In this document: one piece after another, positions 1 through 6,618 of the stretch
Layout of the letters: each line of letters begins with the position of its first letter
How positions within the stretch are numbered: position 1 is the first letter of the stretch
NCBI GenBank assembly: GCA_900318545.1
Contig: ONLC01000036.1
Span: forward strand, 1 to 12,437
Source of the DNA: an uncultured Eubacteriales bacterium
GTDB lineage: Bacteria > Bacillota > Clostridia > Oscillospirales > Ruminococcaceae
Length of the DNA stretch: 12,437 bases
Reading direction: 5' to 3'
Made by a program: the position numbers and the translations under genes
Notes under the pieces: generated by a model
The model's database searches: none
What the model saw: the letters and a program-made list of their open reading frames with translations, nothing else
What the model was told of the DNA's origin: nothing

Positions 1-1730
1 CCTGCAAAGAGAGGATCGATCTTCGGGATATAAACGGTGAAGTCTGCAATATCCTCCATAGCGTAGTTGCCGTAGGTAGTCAGCCCCAAGAGGTGAGCAC
101 CTCTGCTCTTTACCTCGACCATATTGCTGACGGTCTTTTCATAAAGGTTCTGCTGAGTTACCAGCGCGAACACGATAGTACCGTCCTCGATAAGGGAGAT
201 AGGTCCGTGCTTGAGCTCTCCTGCAGCATAAGCCTCGGAGTGGATATAGCTTATCTCCTTCATTTTAAGGCTGCCCTCCAAGCTGATAGCATAGTCAATG
301 CCTCTTCCGATGAAGAAAGCGTCCTTAACGCCGATAAGCTTGCTTGCAAACCACTGAATCCTGTCCTTATCCTCGAGAATCTTCTCAACCTTTGAGGGTA
401 TAGTGTTTATCTCATTGATGAGGGCGGTGTACTTTTCGTCGTCTATCTCATTTCTTGCTCTTGCAAATTCAAGTGCAAGCAGATATGCTGCAATAAGCTG
501 AGTGCTGTAAGCCTTGGTGGTCGCTACTGAAATCTCAGGTCCTGCCAGAGTGTAGAACACATTGTCGGCCTCTCTTGCAATAGACGAGCCCACAACATTC
601 ACTATACCAAGGGTTTTAACACCCTCGTCCTTAGCCATTCTGAGGGCTGCCAGTGAGTCAGCAGTTTCGCCCGACTGGGAAATAACTATAACAAGGCTGT
701 CCTTAGCGAGCTTCATTTTTCTGTATCTGAACTCAGATGCAAGCTCAACTCTTACATCAAGAGAGGTAAGCTCCTCAATAACATACTGAGCAGCCATTCC
801 CACATGGTAAGCCGAGCCGCAGGCAACGATATATATTTTCTTGAGCTCCTTGATCTCATCGTCTGAAAGACCGAACTCATCAAGCGAAACTTTTCCGTCC
901 TTTACAACAGAATTGATAGTGTCCTGAATAACCTTGGGCTGCTCATGTATCTCTTTAAGCATAAAGTGCTCATAGCCGCCCTTTTCAGCTGCCTCTGCGT
1001 CCCATTCAATGGTTTTGAGCTCCTTTTCAATTTTCTCACCGTCGAGGTTATAGAACTCAACCTGGCCCTTGGTGAGTCTTGCAAGCTCATGGTTGCCAAT
1101 GTAATAAACGTTTCTTGTATATTTAAGAATAGCAGGAACGTCAGACGCAAGATATGTTTCTCCGTCAGACACACCGATTATCATCGGGCTGTCCTTTCTT
1201 GCGACATAGATCTCTCCGGGGTAAGAATCAAACATAACTGCCAGAGCATAAGAGCCTCTGATTCTTACAAGTGCATGATTAAGAGCATCTATCGGGGTAC
1301 CGAGATACTTTTTATAATAGTAGTCAATAAGCTTGATAGCTACCTCGGTATCGGTTGTGGAGTAGAAGGTGTAGCCCTTCTTGGTGAGCTTTGCACGAAG
1401 CTCCTGATAGTTCTCGATAATACCGTTGTGAACACCGATAACGTTTCCGTCATCAGAGTAGTGAGGGTGAGCGTTAGTTTCGTTAGGCTCTCCGTGAGTT
1501 GCCCATCTTGTATGGCCGATACCGCAGGTACCGTTTACGGCATTACCCTCATCGGTCATTTCTCTGAGCACCTTCAGCTTGCCCATAGCCTTTATTATTT
1601 CAGCCTCGCCGTCGCCGTCTCTTACAGCGATACCTGCCGAGTCATAGCCTCTGTATTCAAGCTTTGCAAGTCCGTCCAGAAGAATGGGGGCTGCCTGCTT
1701 GCTTCCTGTAAATCCAACTATTCCGCACAT
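1..1730 (-). CDS. glmS: Glutamine--fructose-6-phosphate aminotransferase (isomerizing), C-terminus cut by window edge
   Basis: GlmS makes glucosamine-6-phosphate from fructose-6-phosphate and glutamine, the first step of UDP-GlcNAc and peptidoglycan precursor synthesis in the cytosol. The reverse-strand reading begins MCGIVGFTG, the Ntn-type glutaminase start with the catalytic Cys at position 2. It continues through RGYDSAG, GHTRWATHG and HNGIIENY, which are glutaminase signatures. The isomerase half has two SIS domains, with ACGSAYH and SQSGETADS in the first, followed by ATTKAYSTQ, and SEAYAAGELKHGPISL in the second. About 576 residues are present; the family is usually about 600-610, so roughly 30 C-terminal residues lie beyond base 1. 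The start is fixed by the family N-terminus and by an AAAGGA ribosome binding site at about 1742-1747. It is divergent from the cohesin-like gene. Identification is secure. Confidence 0.98.
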   Translation of the reverse strand, partial: MCGIVGFTGSKQAAPILLDGLAKLEYRGYDSAGIAVRDGDGEAEIIKAMGKLKVLREMTDEGNAVNGTCGIGHTRWATHGEPNETNAHPHYSDDGNVIGVHNGIIENYQELRAKLTKKGYTFYSTTDTEVAIKLIDYYYKKYLGTPIDALNHALVRIRGSYALAVMFDSYPGEIYVARKDSPMIIGVSDGETYLASDVPAILKYTRNVYYIGNHELARLTKGQVEFYNLDGEKIEKELKTIEWDAEAAEKGGYEHFMLKEIHEQPKVIQDTINSVVKDGKVSLDEFGLSDDEIKELKKIYIVACGSAYHVGMAAQYVIEELTSLDVRVELASEFRYRKMKLAKDSLVIVISQSGETADSLAALRMAKDEGVKTLGIVNVVGSSIAREADNVFYTLAGPEISVATTKAYSTQLIAAYLLALEFARARNEIDDEKYTALINEINTIPSKVEKILEDKDRIQWFASKLIGVKDAFFIGRGIDYAISLEGSLKMKEISYIHSEAYAAGELKHGPISLIEDGTIVFALVTQQNLYEKTVSNMVEVKSRGAHLLGLTTYGNYAMEDIADFTVYIPKIDPLFA

Positions 1731-1784
1731 AATGTTTTGTCCTTTCGTATAACTGGTGGTCGATATCTGAAAATAGATACATAT

Positions 1785-1813
1785 ATTATACCTCAAATAC
1801 GCTGATTTGTCAA
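1785..1813 (-). promoter_or_regulatory. glmS promoter (consensus sigma-A)
   Basis: On the minus strand TTGACA (1808-1813) and TATAAT (1785-1790) are separated by exactly 17 bases, a perfect housekeeping promoter. Transcription should begin near 1778, giving a leader of roughly 48 nucleotides. That is too short to hold a glmS ribozyme, and no AGCGCC-type ribozyme core is visible. Confidence 0.88.
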
Positions 1814-1843
1814 CACAGAGAGCTTAAATTCTGCTGTTTGTGA

Positions 1844-1872
1844 TTGACGAAAGAGAAAAAATAGTATATAAT
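1844..1872 (+). promoter_or_regulatory. Promoter of the cohesin-like surface protein gene
   Basis: TTGACG (1844-1849) and TATAAT (1867-1872) are spaced by 17 bases, about 33 bases ahead of the start codon at 1905. The start itself has a GGAG ribosome binding site at 1891-1894. This promoter and the glmS promoter fire away from each other from the same 174-base gap. Confidence 0.8.
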
Positions 1873-1904
1873 AAGCTTGACAATAAAAAAGGAGAGTGAC
1901 CTGA

Positions 1905-2684
1905 ATGAAAAACATACTCAAAAGAGCAGGCCTTGCACTGTCTGTGATGTCGGCTGTGATCATGTCATCATTCAATGTATATGCAGACGGCTCGGCAAAT
2001 ATAGCTGTTCCCGATTCGGTATCGGTGGGTGACAGCATTACCGTCACTGTGAATGTGAGCTGCGACAGCAATATAGGTACAGTTGCGGCAAACCTCAGCT
2101 ATGATGAGACCGTACTTGAATTTGTATCCTCGGACTATGCTTCGGGCGGAGGAGGAGAGCTTGTTATCCCTGCGGCCTTTCCCGACAGCCCGACGGGGGA
2201 TATGTCGCTTGATTTCAGCTTTAAGGTAATTGATGAGGGCGAGGCTTCGCTTTCGGTGAGCGGCTATGTGTTTGACTCCGAGGGCACGGTCATAGCAGAG
2301 CTGGGGGCATCAAATACGGTGAGCTCGGGCGGCGAAGCTGTTACTCAGACAGAGAAAGAGACCGAGACCGAGACTACAACGCAGACAACCCCTCCCGAGG
2401 AGACAAAAGCTCCCGAGCAGACCACAGCAGAGGCAGTAACTCAGCAGACAGAGCCATCGGTCGAGACCGTAACGGCAGCCCCTGCTTCAGGAGAAGAGAC
2501 CGTCAAGGAATCTGAAAGCAAGGCAGACAGCACCTCCGCCTCAGAGAGCAGCCTTGACAAGGACAGAAATGACCTCGCCAAAAAGCTGACAATACCGCTT
2601 CTTATAATCTTAGCTACACTGATAATCGCACTCGTGATAGTTACTATGTGGATAAGGAAGAAAATGAAGGGCAAAGAAAAATAA
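1905..2684 (+). CDS. Membrane-anchored cohesin-like domain surface protein
   Basis: This 259-residue protein has four visible parts. Residues 1-27 form a Sec signal peptide with a likely cut after VYA. Residues about 30-140 form a beta-rich domain of cohesin type (VGDSITVTVNV, LSYDETVLEF, and a late hydrophobic strand ending SVSGYVF). Residues about 145-220 are a low-complexity Thr/Glu/Pro/Ser linker. Residues 228-250 are a membrane helix followed by the Lys/Arg tail RKKMKGKEK. There is no LPxTG motif, so anchoring is by the C-terminal helix with the cohesin fold outside the cell. In Ruminococcus and Clostridium, cohesin domains bind dockerin modules of secreted enzymes. Whether this single domain binds a dockerin or only shares the fold is unknown. 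The gene has its own promoter and ends before a shared bidirectional terminator. Confidence 0.85.
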   Translation: MKNILKRAGLALSVMSAVIMSSFNVYADGSANIAVPDSVSVGDSITVTVNVSCDSNIGTVAANLSYDETVLEFVSSDYASGGGGELVIPAAFPDSPTGDMSLDFSFKVIDEGEASLSVSGYVFDSEGTVIAELGASNTVSSGGEAVTQTEKETETETTTQTTPPEETKAPEQTTAEAVTQQTEPSVETVTAAPASGEETVKESESKADSTSASESSLDKDRNDLAKKLTIPLLIILATLIIALVIVTMWIRKKMKGKEK

Positions 2685-2753
2685 GCCCTTTACAAAAGCA
2701 TGGGCAACAGGCTGTTCCTTGGTTGAGAGGTATTGCCTTAGCTTCAAGAGATA

Positions 2754-2789
2754 AAAAAGCTGTGCAGAACTGAACCTGCACAGCTTTTT
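2754..2789. terminator. Bidirectional intrinsic terminator between convergent genes
   Basis: A perfect stem AGCTGTGCAG / CTGCACAGCT (2758-2767 with 2776-2785) encloses an 8-base loop, with five A on the left and five T on the right. It can therefore end transcripts from both sides: the cohesin-like gene (stop at 2684) and the zinc-ribbon gene (stop at 2793, only a few bases from the stem). Confidence 0.93.
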
Positions 2790-2792
2790 CTG

Positions 2793-3344
2793 TTATTTTA
2801 CGACTCCCAAAGCAAGCAGGAGTATTATCCCTCCAAATGCACCCAGTGCACAAAGGCCTAGGCCTGCTCCAAAAAGCTTGAAAAACAATCCTAACCTGTT
2901 TACCGGTTCATTTCTTCCCGTAAGATAATTATATGACGGATATGTTGATGAAAAAATAATTGATGATGTTAACAGAGTTGTCCATGCGGCTAACACCGAA
3001 GTAACTCCAAGCCCCATAAGATCGCTTTTCTCATCGACAGCACAAATTATCGAAAAGCCCAAGGCGTTCAGAAGGGTTATCACAGCAAAGCAAATATTAC
3101 GCTTTTTTATCCAGCTGCGAAGCTGCTGCCTTAAGTTTTCCTCCTGCTGCCTGTGGTTTATAAGAGCACTATTGCTATACTGGAGCTCAACCAGCTTTTC
3201 ACGGTATGAAGCAAGCTGAGCCTCTTCTTTGATCTCATCAAAGCATACCTCACGGCCGCAATAGGTACAGTATGCATGATAATCATTATTCCTTCGCTGC
3301 ATTTCTCCGCCGCAGAAAGGACAGTTTATTACTACCATATCCAT
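2793..3344 (-). CDS. Zinc-ribbon membrane protein of unknown function
   Basis: The protein starts with a short zinc ribbon: CPFC at residues 8-11 and CTYC at 26-29 supply four Cys ligands. A charged, probably coiled-coil stretch follows at about 37-80. The rest is hydrophobic, with likely membrane helices at about 83-101, 112-131 and one or two between 152 and 180. Such ribbon-plus-membrane proteins are common and mostly uncharacterised in Firmicutes. The ribbon would face the cytosol. The frame extends upstream to 3425, but I chose ATG at 3344 (183 residues) because AGGAG lies 8 bases before it and the extension (MIVLIFSAALCYR...) separates the ribbon from the usual N-terminus. An ATG two codons later is a possible alternative. 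It is a single-gene unit sharing the terminator at 2754-2789. No specific function can be given. Confidence 0.8.
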   Translation of the reverse strand: MDMVVINCPFCGGEMQRRNNDYHAYCTYCGREVCFDEIKEEAQLASYREKLVELQYSNSALINHRQQEENLRQQLRSWIKKRNICFAVITLLNALGFSIICAVDEKSDLMGLGVTSVLAAWTTLLTSSIIFSSTYPSYNYLTGRNEPVNRLGLFFKLFGAGLGLCALGAFGGIILLLALGVVK

Positions 3345-3357
3345 TGTAGTTACTCCT

Positions 3358-3385
3358 ATTATACTTTTAGCCTCCCGACAGTCAA
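3358..3385 (-). promoter_or_regulatory. Possible proximal promoter of the zinc-ribbon gene
   Basis: TTGACT (3380-3385) and TATAAT (3358-3363) are separated by 16 bases on the minus strand. However, the -10 box abuts the ribosome binding site (3353-3357). Transcription from here would begin inside the Shine-Dalgarno sequence and give a nearly leaderless message. It may be a real secondary promoter or a chance match. Confidence 0.4.
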
Positions 3386-3425
3386 TACGATAACATAAAG
3401 CTGCCGAAAAGATTAAAACAATCAT

Positions 3426-3461
3426 CTCAGCCTCGCAGTTTTCCGAGGCTGAGAGTTTTTT
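3426..3461. terminator. Strong GC hairpin with T-run on plus strand; lies in zinc-ribbon gene leader
   Basis: A perfect 10-bp stem CTCAGCCTCG / CGAGGCTGAG (3426-3435 with 3444-3453) has an 8-base loop. On the plus strand a run of six T follows, so it resembles an intrinsic terminator in that direction, but no plus-strand gene lies upstream. On the minus strand it would sit near the 5' end of a transcript starting at about 3466, as a leader hairpin for the zinc-ribbon gene, with no T-run after it. It may block antisense reading or protect the message end. Confidence 0.6.
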
Positions 3462-3472
3462 CTACGTGGTTT

Positions 3473-3501
3473 ATTATAGCATAGTTTGCAGAGAAATGCA
3501 A
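3473..3501 (-). promoter_or_regulatory. Candidate main promoter of the zinc-ribbon gene
   Basis: On the minus strand TTGCAT (3496-3501) and TATAAT (3473-3478) are spaced 17 bases, with TGC directly before the -10 box (extended -10). It would give a leader of about 120 nucleotides that begins just before the strong hairpin at 3426-3453. This fits a normal leader better than the TATAAT that touches the ribosome binding site. Confidence 0.55.
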
Positions 3502-3580
3502 GAGGGTGATTGATGATTCTGATGTTGATGAGGAGCTAAAATATGATAAGATTTTTACTGTTTGTAATTATACCGAAGCT

Positions 3581-3687
3581 TTATTCAAGTGTAATATCGA
3601 ACACCTTATCTGAAAAATCACTGAGATTTTTTGAAAAGAGCTTGCCTGTAACACGCATTCCGCTTTTTATCTGATCGGGTGCAAACG
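3581..3687 (-). pseudogene. Possible C-terminal remnant of a lost gene
   Basis: On the minus strand an open frame with host-like codons reads about 35 residues: FAPDQIKSGMRVTGKLFSK followed by NLSDFSDKVFDITLE and a TAA stop at 3581-3583. The alternation of polar and hydrophobic residues and the phrase SGMRVTGKLFSK look like the end of a real beta-strand domain. There is no start codon or ribosome binding site, and the upstream part runs into the promoter of the plus-strand operon. I do not recognise the parent family. It could be a decayed gene end or a chance open frame. The surrounding bases 3502-3580 and 3688-3703 show nothing else I can name. Confidence 0.3.
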
Positions 3688-3703
3688 TTTTTTTGGAAAA
3701 ATA

Positions 3704-3732
3704 TTGACGTTTGAAAATAAATGTGATATACT
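3704..3732 (+). promoter_or_regulatory. Promoter of the ATC hydrolase / methyltransferase operon
   Basis: TTGACG (3704-3709) and TATACT (3727-3732) are spaced by 17 bases, about 40 bases ahead of the start codon at 3774. The start codon has an AGGAGG ribosome binding site at 3763-3768. Confidence 0.8.
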
Positions 3733-3742
3733 TGACATAGAG

Positions 3743-3756
3743 TTAGTTATAGCTAA
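3743..3756. promoter_or_regulatory. Small imperfect inverted repeat just after the operon's transcription start
   Basis: TTAGTTATAGCTAA is an inverted repeat with 12 of 14 positions matching, placed a few bases after the expected transcription start. That is a normal place for a repressor operator. No regulator gene is adjacent, so its use is speculative. Confidence 0.35.
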
Positions 3757-3773
3757 TCGAATAGGAGGTTACC

Positions 3774-4379
3774 ATGAAGTCAGCAATAAAAATACTGGAT
3801 TCCAAAAAGGAGTACCGTGAAGAGGTTGGTAAGATACTTGATAAGGAGCAGTGCGAGGCTCTCTGGCACAAGACTGCGTCAAGGCTTAACAGCTATCTTG
3901 AAAAATACGAGAGCCTGCCCGAGGGTGTTCATTCTCATACTGATGAGAAGATATTCCCTGCGGCTGCAATGTATCTGACGGCAAAGGAGTTTATGACCGA
4001 TGAACAGGCCTATGCGGTCATTGAAAATGCGGCAGTGAAGATCTGTGCAAAAGCAAAGCCGCTGAAAACGATAATGAAGATCCCCTTTATGCCCGGACTT
4101 TTCATCAAGATGTGGGATCCGATGACCAAGAAGAATTTCGGAGAGTCCTGCGGCTTTGAGAACAGATTCTACCCAAAGGAGAAGGGTGCATACCGAATGG
4201 ACATTCTGCAATGCCCATATAAGACCTACCTCACCGAGCTGGGCTGCCCCGAGCTGACAAAGATATTCTGCGAGAATGACGAGCGTGTTTACGGAAATCT
4301 GCCGGGGCTTGTTTTTGAGCGTCAGGGGACTCTCGGCAAGGGTGCTGACAGATGCGATTTTTATATAAGGAGGACTTGA
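3774..4379 (+). CDS. L-2-amino-thiazoline-4-carboxylic acid (ATC) hydrolase family protein
   Basis: This 201-residue protein matches the ATC hydrolase family in length and motif pattern. The characterised members, from Pseudomonas, open the thiazoline ring of ATC on the way to L-cysteine. Many anaerobe members sit in unrelated operons and their substrates are unknown. Visible features are a His-containing segment HSHTDEKIFPAAAMYLTAKE (53-72), Cys at 147 (QCPYK), 158 (GCPEL) and 166 (FCENDE), and the family's closing motif R..TLGKGADRCDFYI (183-198). No signal peptide or membrane helix is seen, so it is cytosolic. It is the first gene of a three-gene operon, with the methyltransferase start 3 bases after its stop. 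The family call is firm; the substrate is not known. Confidence 0.85.
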   Translation: MKSAIKILDSKKEYREEVGKILDKEQCEALWHKTASRLNSYLEKYESLPEGVHSHTDEKIFPAAAMYLTAKEFMTDEQAYAVIENAAVKICAKAKPLKTIMKIPFMPGLFIKMWDPMTKKNFGESCGFENRFYPKEKGAYRMDILQCPYKTYLTELGCPELTKIFCENDERVYGNLPGLVFERQGTLGKGADRCDFYIRRT

Positions 4380-4382
4380 AAA

Positions 4383-5162
4383 ATGGACTTGAAATTCGGA
4401 GATATTCAGGAAACTGCACTTATTCCGCTGGCAATAAAGGCAAGCGAAACAGCTCGCCCGAATGCAAGGATAAAGGACTTAAAAGCAAAGGAGATAATCG
4501 ATACTCTGGGTGTTGATGTGAGCAAATACGACCCGTTCATGTCGCACGAGGGTGTTGTGGCAAGAACGATAATGTTCAGAGATGTGCTGAAAAAGCTGCT
4601 GGGAAAGTATCCCGAGGCACTCTGCATAAACCTTGGCTGCGGGTTTGATGACAAGTTCTCGCAGGTGGATAACGGAAGGCTTACATGGTTCGATGTTGAT
4701 CTGCCCGACCAGATAGCAGTCCGCCGAAAGGTGTATGAGGACAGAGAACGCTGCACCATGCTTGACGGCAGTGCCCTTGAAAGTGAATGGACAGAACAGC
4801 TCCCGAAGAAGGATATGAACATCATTGTTATGGAGGGCGTGCTGGAATATTTCTCAAAGGATCAGGTAAAGACCTGTCTTAATATGCTTTGCGACAGCTT
4901 TGAGCACGGCTATCTGTTGGCTGAGCTGCACTCGCCCTTCCTCGAAAAGCATAGCAAGCACCACGATGCTGTAAAGCACACGAATGCGACCTTCGGCTGG
5001 GGAACAAAGTCGGGCAGGGAGTATCTTGACCTTGAGCCCCGAATGAAGCTGGTACTCGAACGCAGCTACAACGAGGAGATGAAGAAATATTCTATCCGAG
5101 GAAAGCTCTTTGCGGTCATAGGCAAGAATATGAATAACAGGCTGGCGGTTTTCAGGTGGTAA
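4383..5162 (+). CDS. Class I SAM-dependent methyltransferase, leucine carboxyl methyltransferase (LCMT/PPM1) type
   Basis: This 259-residue protein has the order of motifs of the LCMT family, which includes polyketide O-methyltransferases such as TcmP. These are R-T-x-x-F-R-D at 61-67, motif I INLGCGFDD at 82-90 for SAM binding, motif II WFDVDLPDQIAVRR at 102-115 with an acidic residue for the SAM ribose, and MEGVLEYF at 150-157 as motif IV. LCMT-type enzymes methylate carboxyl or hydroxyl groups; the substrate here is unknown. The start follows the hydrolase stop by 3 bases, and its ribosome binding site AGGAGG (4368-4373) lies inside the end of that gene, so translation is likely coupled. 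Pairing with an ATC hydrolase-like protein and a membrane protein suggests one small pathway acting on a carboxylate or thiol-containing metabolite. Confidence 0.9.
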   Translation: MDLKFGDIQETALIPLAIKASETARPNARIKDLKAKEIIDTLGVDVSKYDPFMSHEGVVARTIMFRDVLKKLLGKYPEALCINLGCGFDDKFSQVDNGRLTWFDVDLPDQIAVRRKVYEDRERCTMLDGSALESEWTEQLPKKDMNIIVMEGVLEYFSKDQVKTCLNMLCDSFEHGYLLAELHSPFLEKHSKHHDAVKHTNATFGWGTKSGREYLDLEPRMKLVLERSYNEEMKKYSIRGKLFAVIGKNMNNRLAVFRW

Positions 5163-5168
5163 GGTGAA

Positions 5169-5684
5169 ATGAAGCAGACTGTAAAACGTTCGCTCGGGGT
5201 CAGCGTATTGATGGCTGTGCTGGTGCTTATTCTGCCGTGCCTTGCATCGCCGAAGCTGGTGCTGAGGCTTCTCCCGAAGGACATATATGAGGCAGGAAAA
5301 GATCACCCTGCACCCTCAAAGAAAAGGCAGCTTATCGGGCATATTCTCACGCTGGTATTCTTAGGGTATTATATCCGTATGATGAAGAAAAACGCTGATG
5401 AGATCAGGCAGGAAAACCTCGGCTTTGCAGAGGCCTTCAAGCGGCTGGCGGCATTTCTGTATGTGGAAAAGCTCTTTGACATTATTGTGCTCGACCAGTT
5501 TCTTTGTATGAGCAGCGGCTGGTTTCAGCGCTTTTACCCCGAGACAAAGAGCTGCACAGGCTGGCACAACAGAGGCTGGAACAACAGGCAGCAAGCGGCA
5601 AGGCTGATGCTCTACCCGATGATCTGTGCTGTACAGGCACATCTTCTGACAAAAGGCGGGCAACAGGTTGCGGGGAAGCTATGA
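5169..5684 (+). CDS. Unrecognised small multispanning membrane protein
   Basis: I do not recognise the family. The 171 residues show about four hydrophobic stretches: 9-28, 54-69, a less certain one within 87-115, and 145-160. The loops are short and basic, and a conserved-looking polar segment rich in Trp, Arg and Asn (GWHNRGWNN, residues 131-139) lies before the last helix. The start is 6 bases after the methyltransferase stop. The likely ribosome binding site AGGTGG (5154-5159) is formed by the last codons of that gene. It is the last gene of the operon, so it probably works with the hydrolase and methyltransferase, perhaps as a membrane partner or exporter, but the sequence does not show which. 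Confidence 0.75.
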   Translation: MKQTVKRSLGVSVLMAVLVLILPCLASPKLVLRLLPKDIYEAGKDHPAPSKKRQLIGHILTLVFLGYYIRMMKKNADEIRQENLGFAEAFKRLAAFLYVEKLFDIIVLDQFLCMSSGWFQRFYPETKSCTGWHNRGWNNRQQAARLMLYPMICAVQAHLLTKGGQQVAGKL

Positions 5685-5693
5685 AAACTATCA

Positions 5694-5706
5694 GCAGATG
5701 ATCTGC
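5694..5706. repeat. 13-base palindrome in the operon's 3' untranslated region
   Basis: GCAGATGATCTGC is a perfect 6-base inverted repeat around one base, 9 bases after the last operon stop codon. The rest of the 5685-5803 gap holds a loose direct repeat (ACTAATAT at about 5746 and 5766) flanked by an inverted TAGGTC...GACCTA. I see no gene there. Confidence 0.35.
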
Positions 5707-5803
5707 CACTATAACAAAAAGCACCTCTGCCATTAGGTCGGTACTAATATAGAAGTTTTCCAAGAACTAATATGAATGACCTATACAGCGGGCTATGAAG
5801 CAG

Positions 5804-5843
5804 AACAGGCGGATACTTCCACAAGATGTATCCGCCTGTTTTT
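5804..5843 (+). terminator. Intrinsic terminator of the three-gene operon
   Basis: A perfect 13-bp stem (AACAGGCGGATAC at 5804-5816 with its complement at 5828-5840) encloses an 11-base loop and runs directly into TTTTT on the plus strand. On the minus strand no T-run follows, but the stem lies just past the ATPase stop codon and could also slow or end that converging transcript. Confidence 0.9.
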
Positions 5844-5851
5844 GTATGTAT

Positions 5852-6616
5852 TCACTTATAAAATCCATTCTCGTCATGCTCGCCAAAGCAGCTATGGCAA
5901 GTATAAGGCTCTGAAATCTCACTTATTCCGTCAGCGGTCAATTTCAGCTCCCGTGTAATAAACGGAAATATCCTGCAATGACTTATCATCAGCAAGCCCA
6001 TTTGAGGATGCTCACGAATGACCTTGTTGATGAGGTTGCTGATATGCCTTGCGTTCACGAAGTCAAGGTTGTTAAGCGGTTCGTCGATAATCAGCAGGTC
6101 TGCGTCTGAGCGAGTAGCTATAACAGAGAACACTTGTAGTAACCTTTGCTCACCGCCACTGAATTTACCCGGTCTGGACTTTGCATCGAATATCCTGCTG
6201 TTATCTCCCCGGCGTGGCAGCCATTCGTCGATCAGGTCATTGACCTCGGAATAGCTCATATCATTGCCTGCGTGGGCTTCTCCGCTGTTACTGATAACGT
6301 CTCTGACCTGTATGCATCCCATTTCAGAGTATTCGTCCTTTTGGGGAATATAGGCAATGCTGGAACGAAATCGCTGCAATTCGTCATCACTTAACGAGAG
6401 AATATCACCGAATGTATGATGTGTGATCCTACCTTCGATTTTCTTTTCATCGGTTTCTAACCGCATAATGCTTTTCAGTATCGAACTCTTTCCGATGCCG
6501 TTTTCTCCGGATAATAAGACCGCTTCACCCTGCCCGATGTCAAATGACACATTCTGCATCAAAGTGCGTTGTTTCAGCTTTATCGACAGGTTATCTATAC
6601 TAAGGATATTCCCCAT
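5852..6616 (-). CDS. ABC transporter ATP-binding protein (partner of the two FtsX-like permeases)
   Basis: This 254-residue cytosolic ATPase carries all the expected motifs: Walker A GENGIGKS (37-44), Q-loop Gln92 in YIPQKDE, signature FSGGEQ (152-157), Walker B LLIIDEP with catalytic Glu179, D-loop NNLD (182-185) and switch His213. It belongs with the short single-domain ATPases that drive FtsX/MacB/LolD-type permeases. Its start follows the permease stop by 2 bases, with GGAGGA 7 bases ahead, so it is translated with that gene. It is the last of six genes on this strand. The tail beyond residue 235 is unusual, with a CxxC pair (C240, C243) in a polar stretch; four ligands are not visible, so a metal site is not claimed. 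Confidence 0.93.
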   Translation of the reverse strand: MGNILSIDNLSIKLKQRTLMQNVSFDIGQGEAVLLSGENGIGKSSILKSIMRLETDEKKIEGRITHHTFGDILSLSDDELQRFRSSIAYIPQKDEYSEMGCIQVRDVISNSGEAHAGNDMSYSEVNDLIDEWLPRRGDNSRIFDAKSRPGKFSGGEQRLLQVFSVIATRSDADLLIIDEPLNNLDFVNARHISNLINKVIREHPQMGLLMISHCRIFPFITRELKLTADGISEISEPYTCHSCFGEHDENGFYK

Positions 6617-6618
6617 AA

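Noticed and set aside
945..1805. Long plus-strand open frame opposite glmS (286 residues)
   Set aside because: It is the shadow of glmS, whose minus-strand reading matches the family throughout. The plus frame has no ribosome binding site and no recognisable domain.
1731..1904. Possible glmS ribozyme in the glmS leader
   Set aside because: The leader from the consensus promoter is only about 48 bases and has no ribozyme core or pseudoknot pattern.
3503..3613. Short plus-strand frame starting GTG near 3508
   Set aside because: About 35 codons, no spaced ribosome binding site and no recognisable sequence; overlaps the better minus-strand remnant frame.
3613..3632. A/T-only hairpin AAAAATC / GATTTTT in the 3345-3773 gap
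   Set aside because: Very weak stem, not after any gene, and inside the possible remnant frame; not convincing as a terminator.
4406..4825. Minus-strand open frame within the methyltransferase gene
   Set aside because: Antisense to a gene with clear SAM-binding motifs; composition is an artefact of the opposite frame. The same holds for the minus frames at 3879-4211 and 4854-5306.
5725..5785. Direct and inverted repeats around 5730-5785 as insertion-sequence ends or attachment site
   Set aside because: The repeats are short and imperfect, and no transposase or integrase is present in the window.
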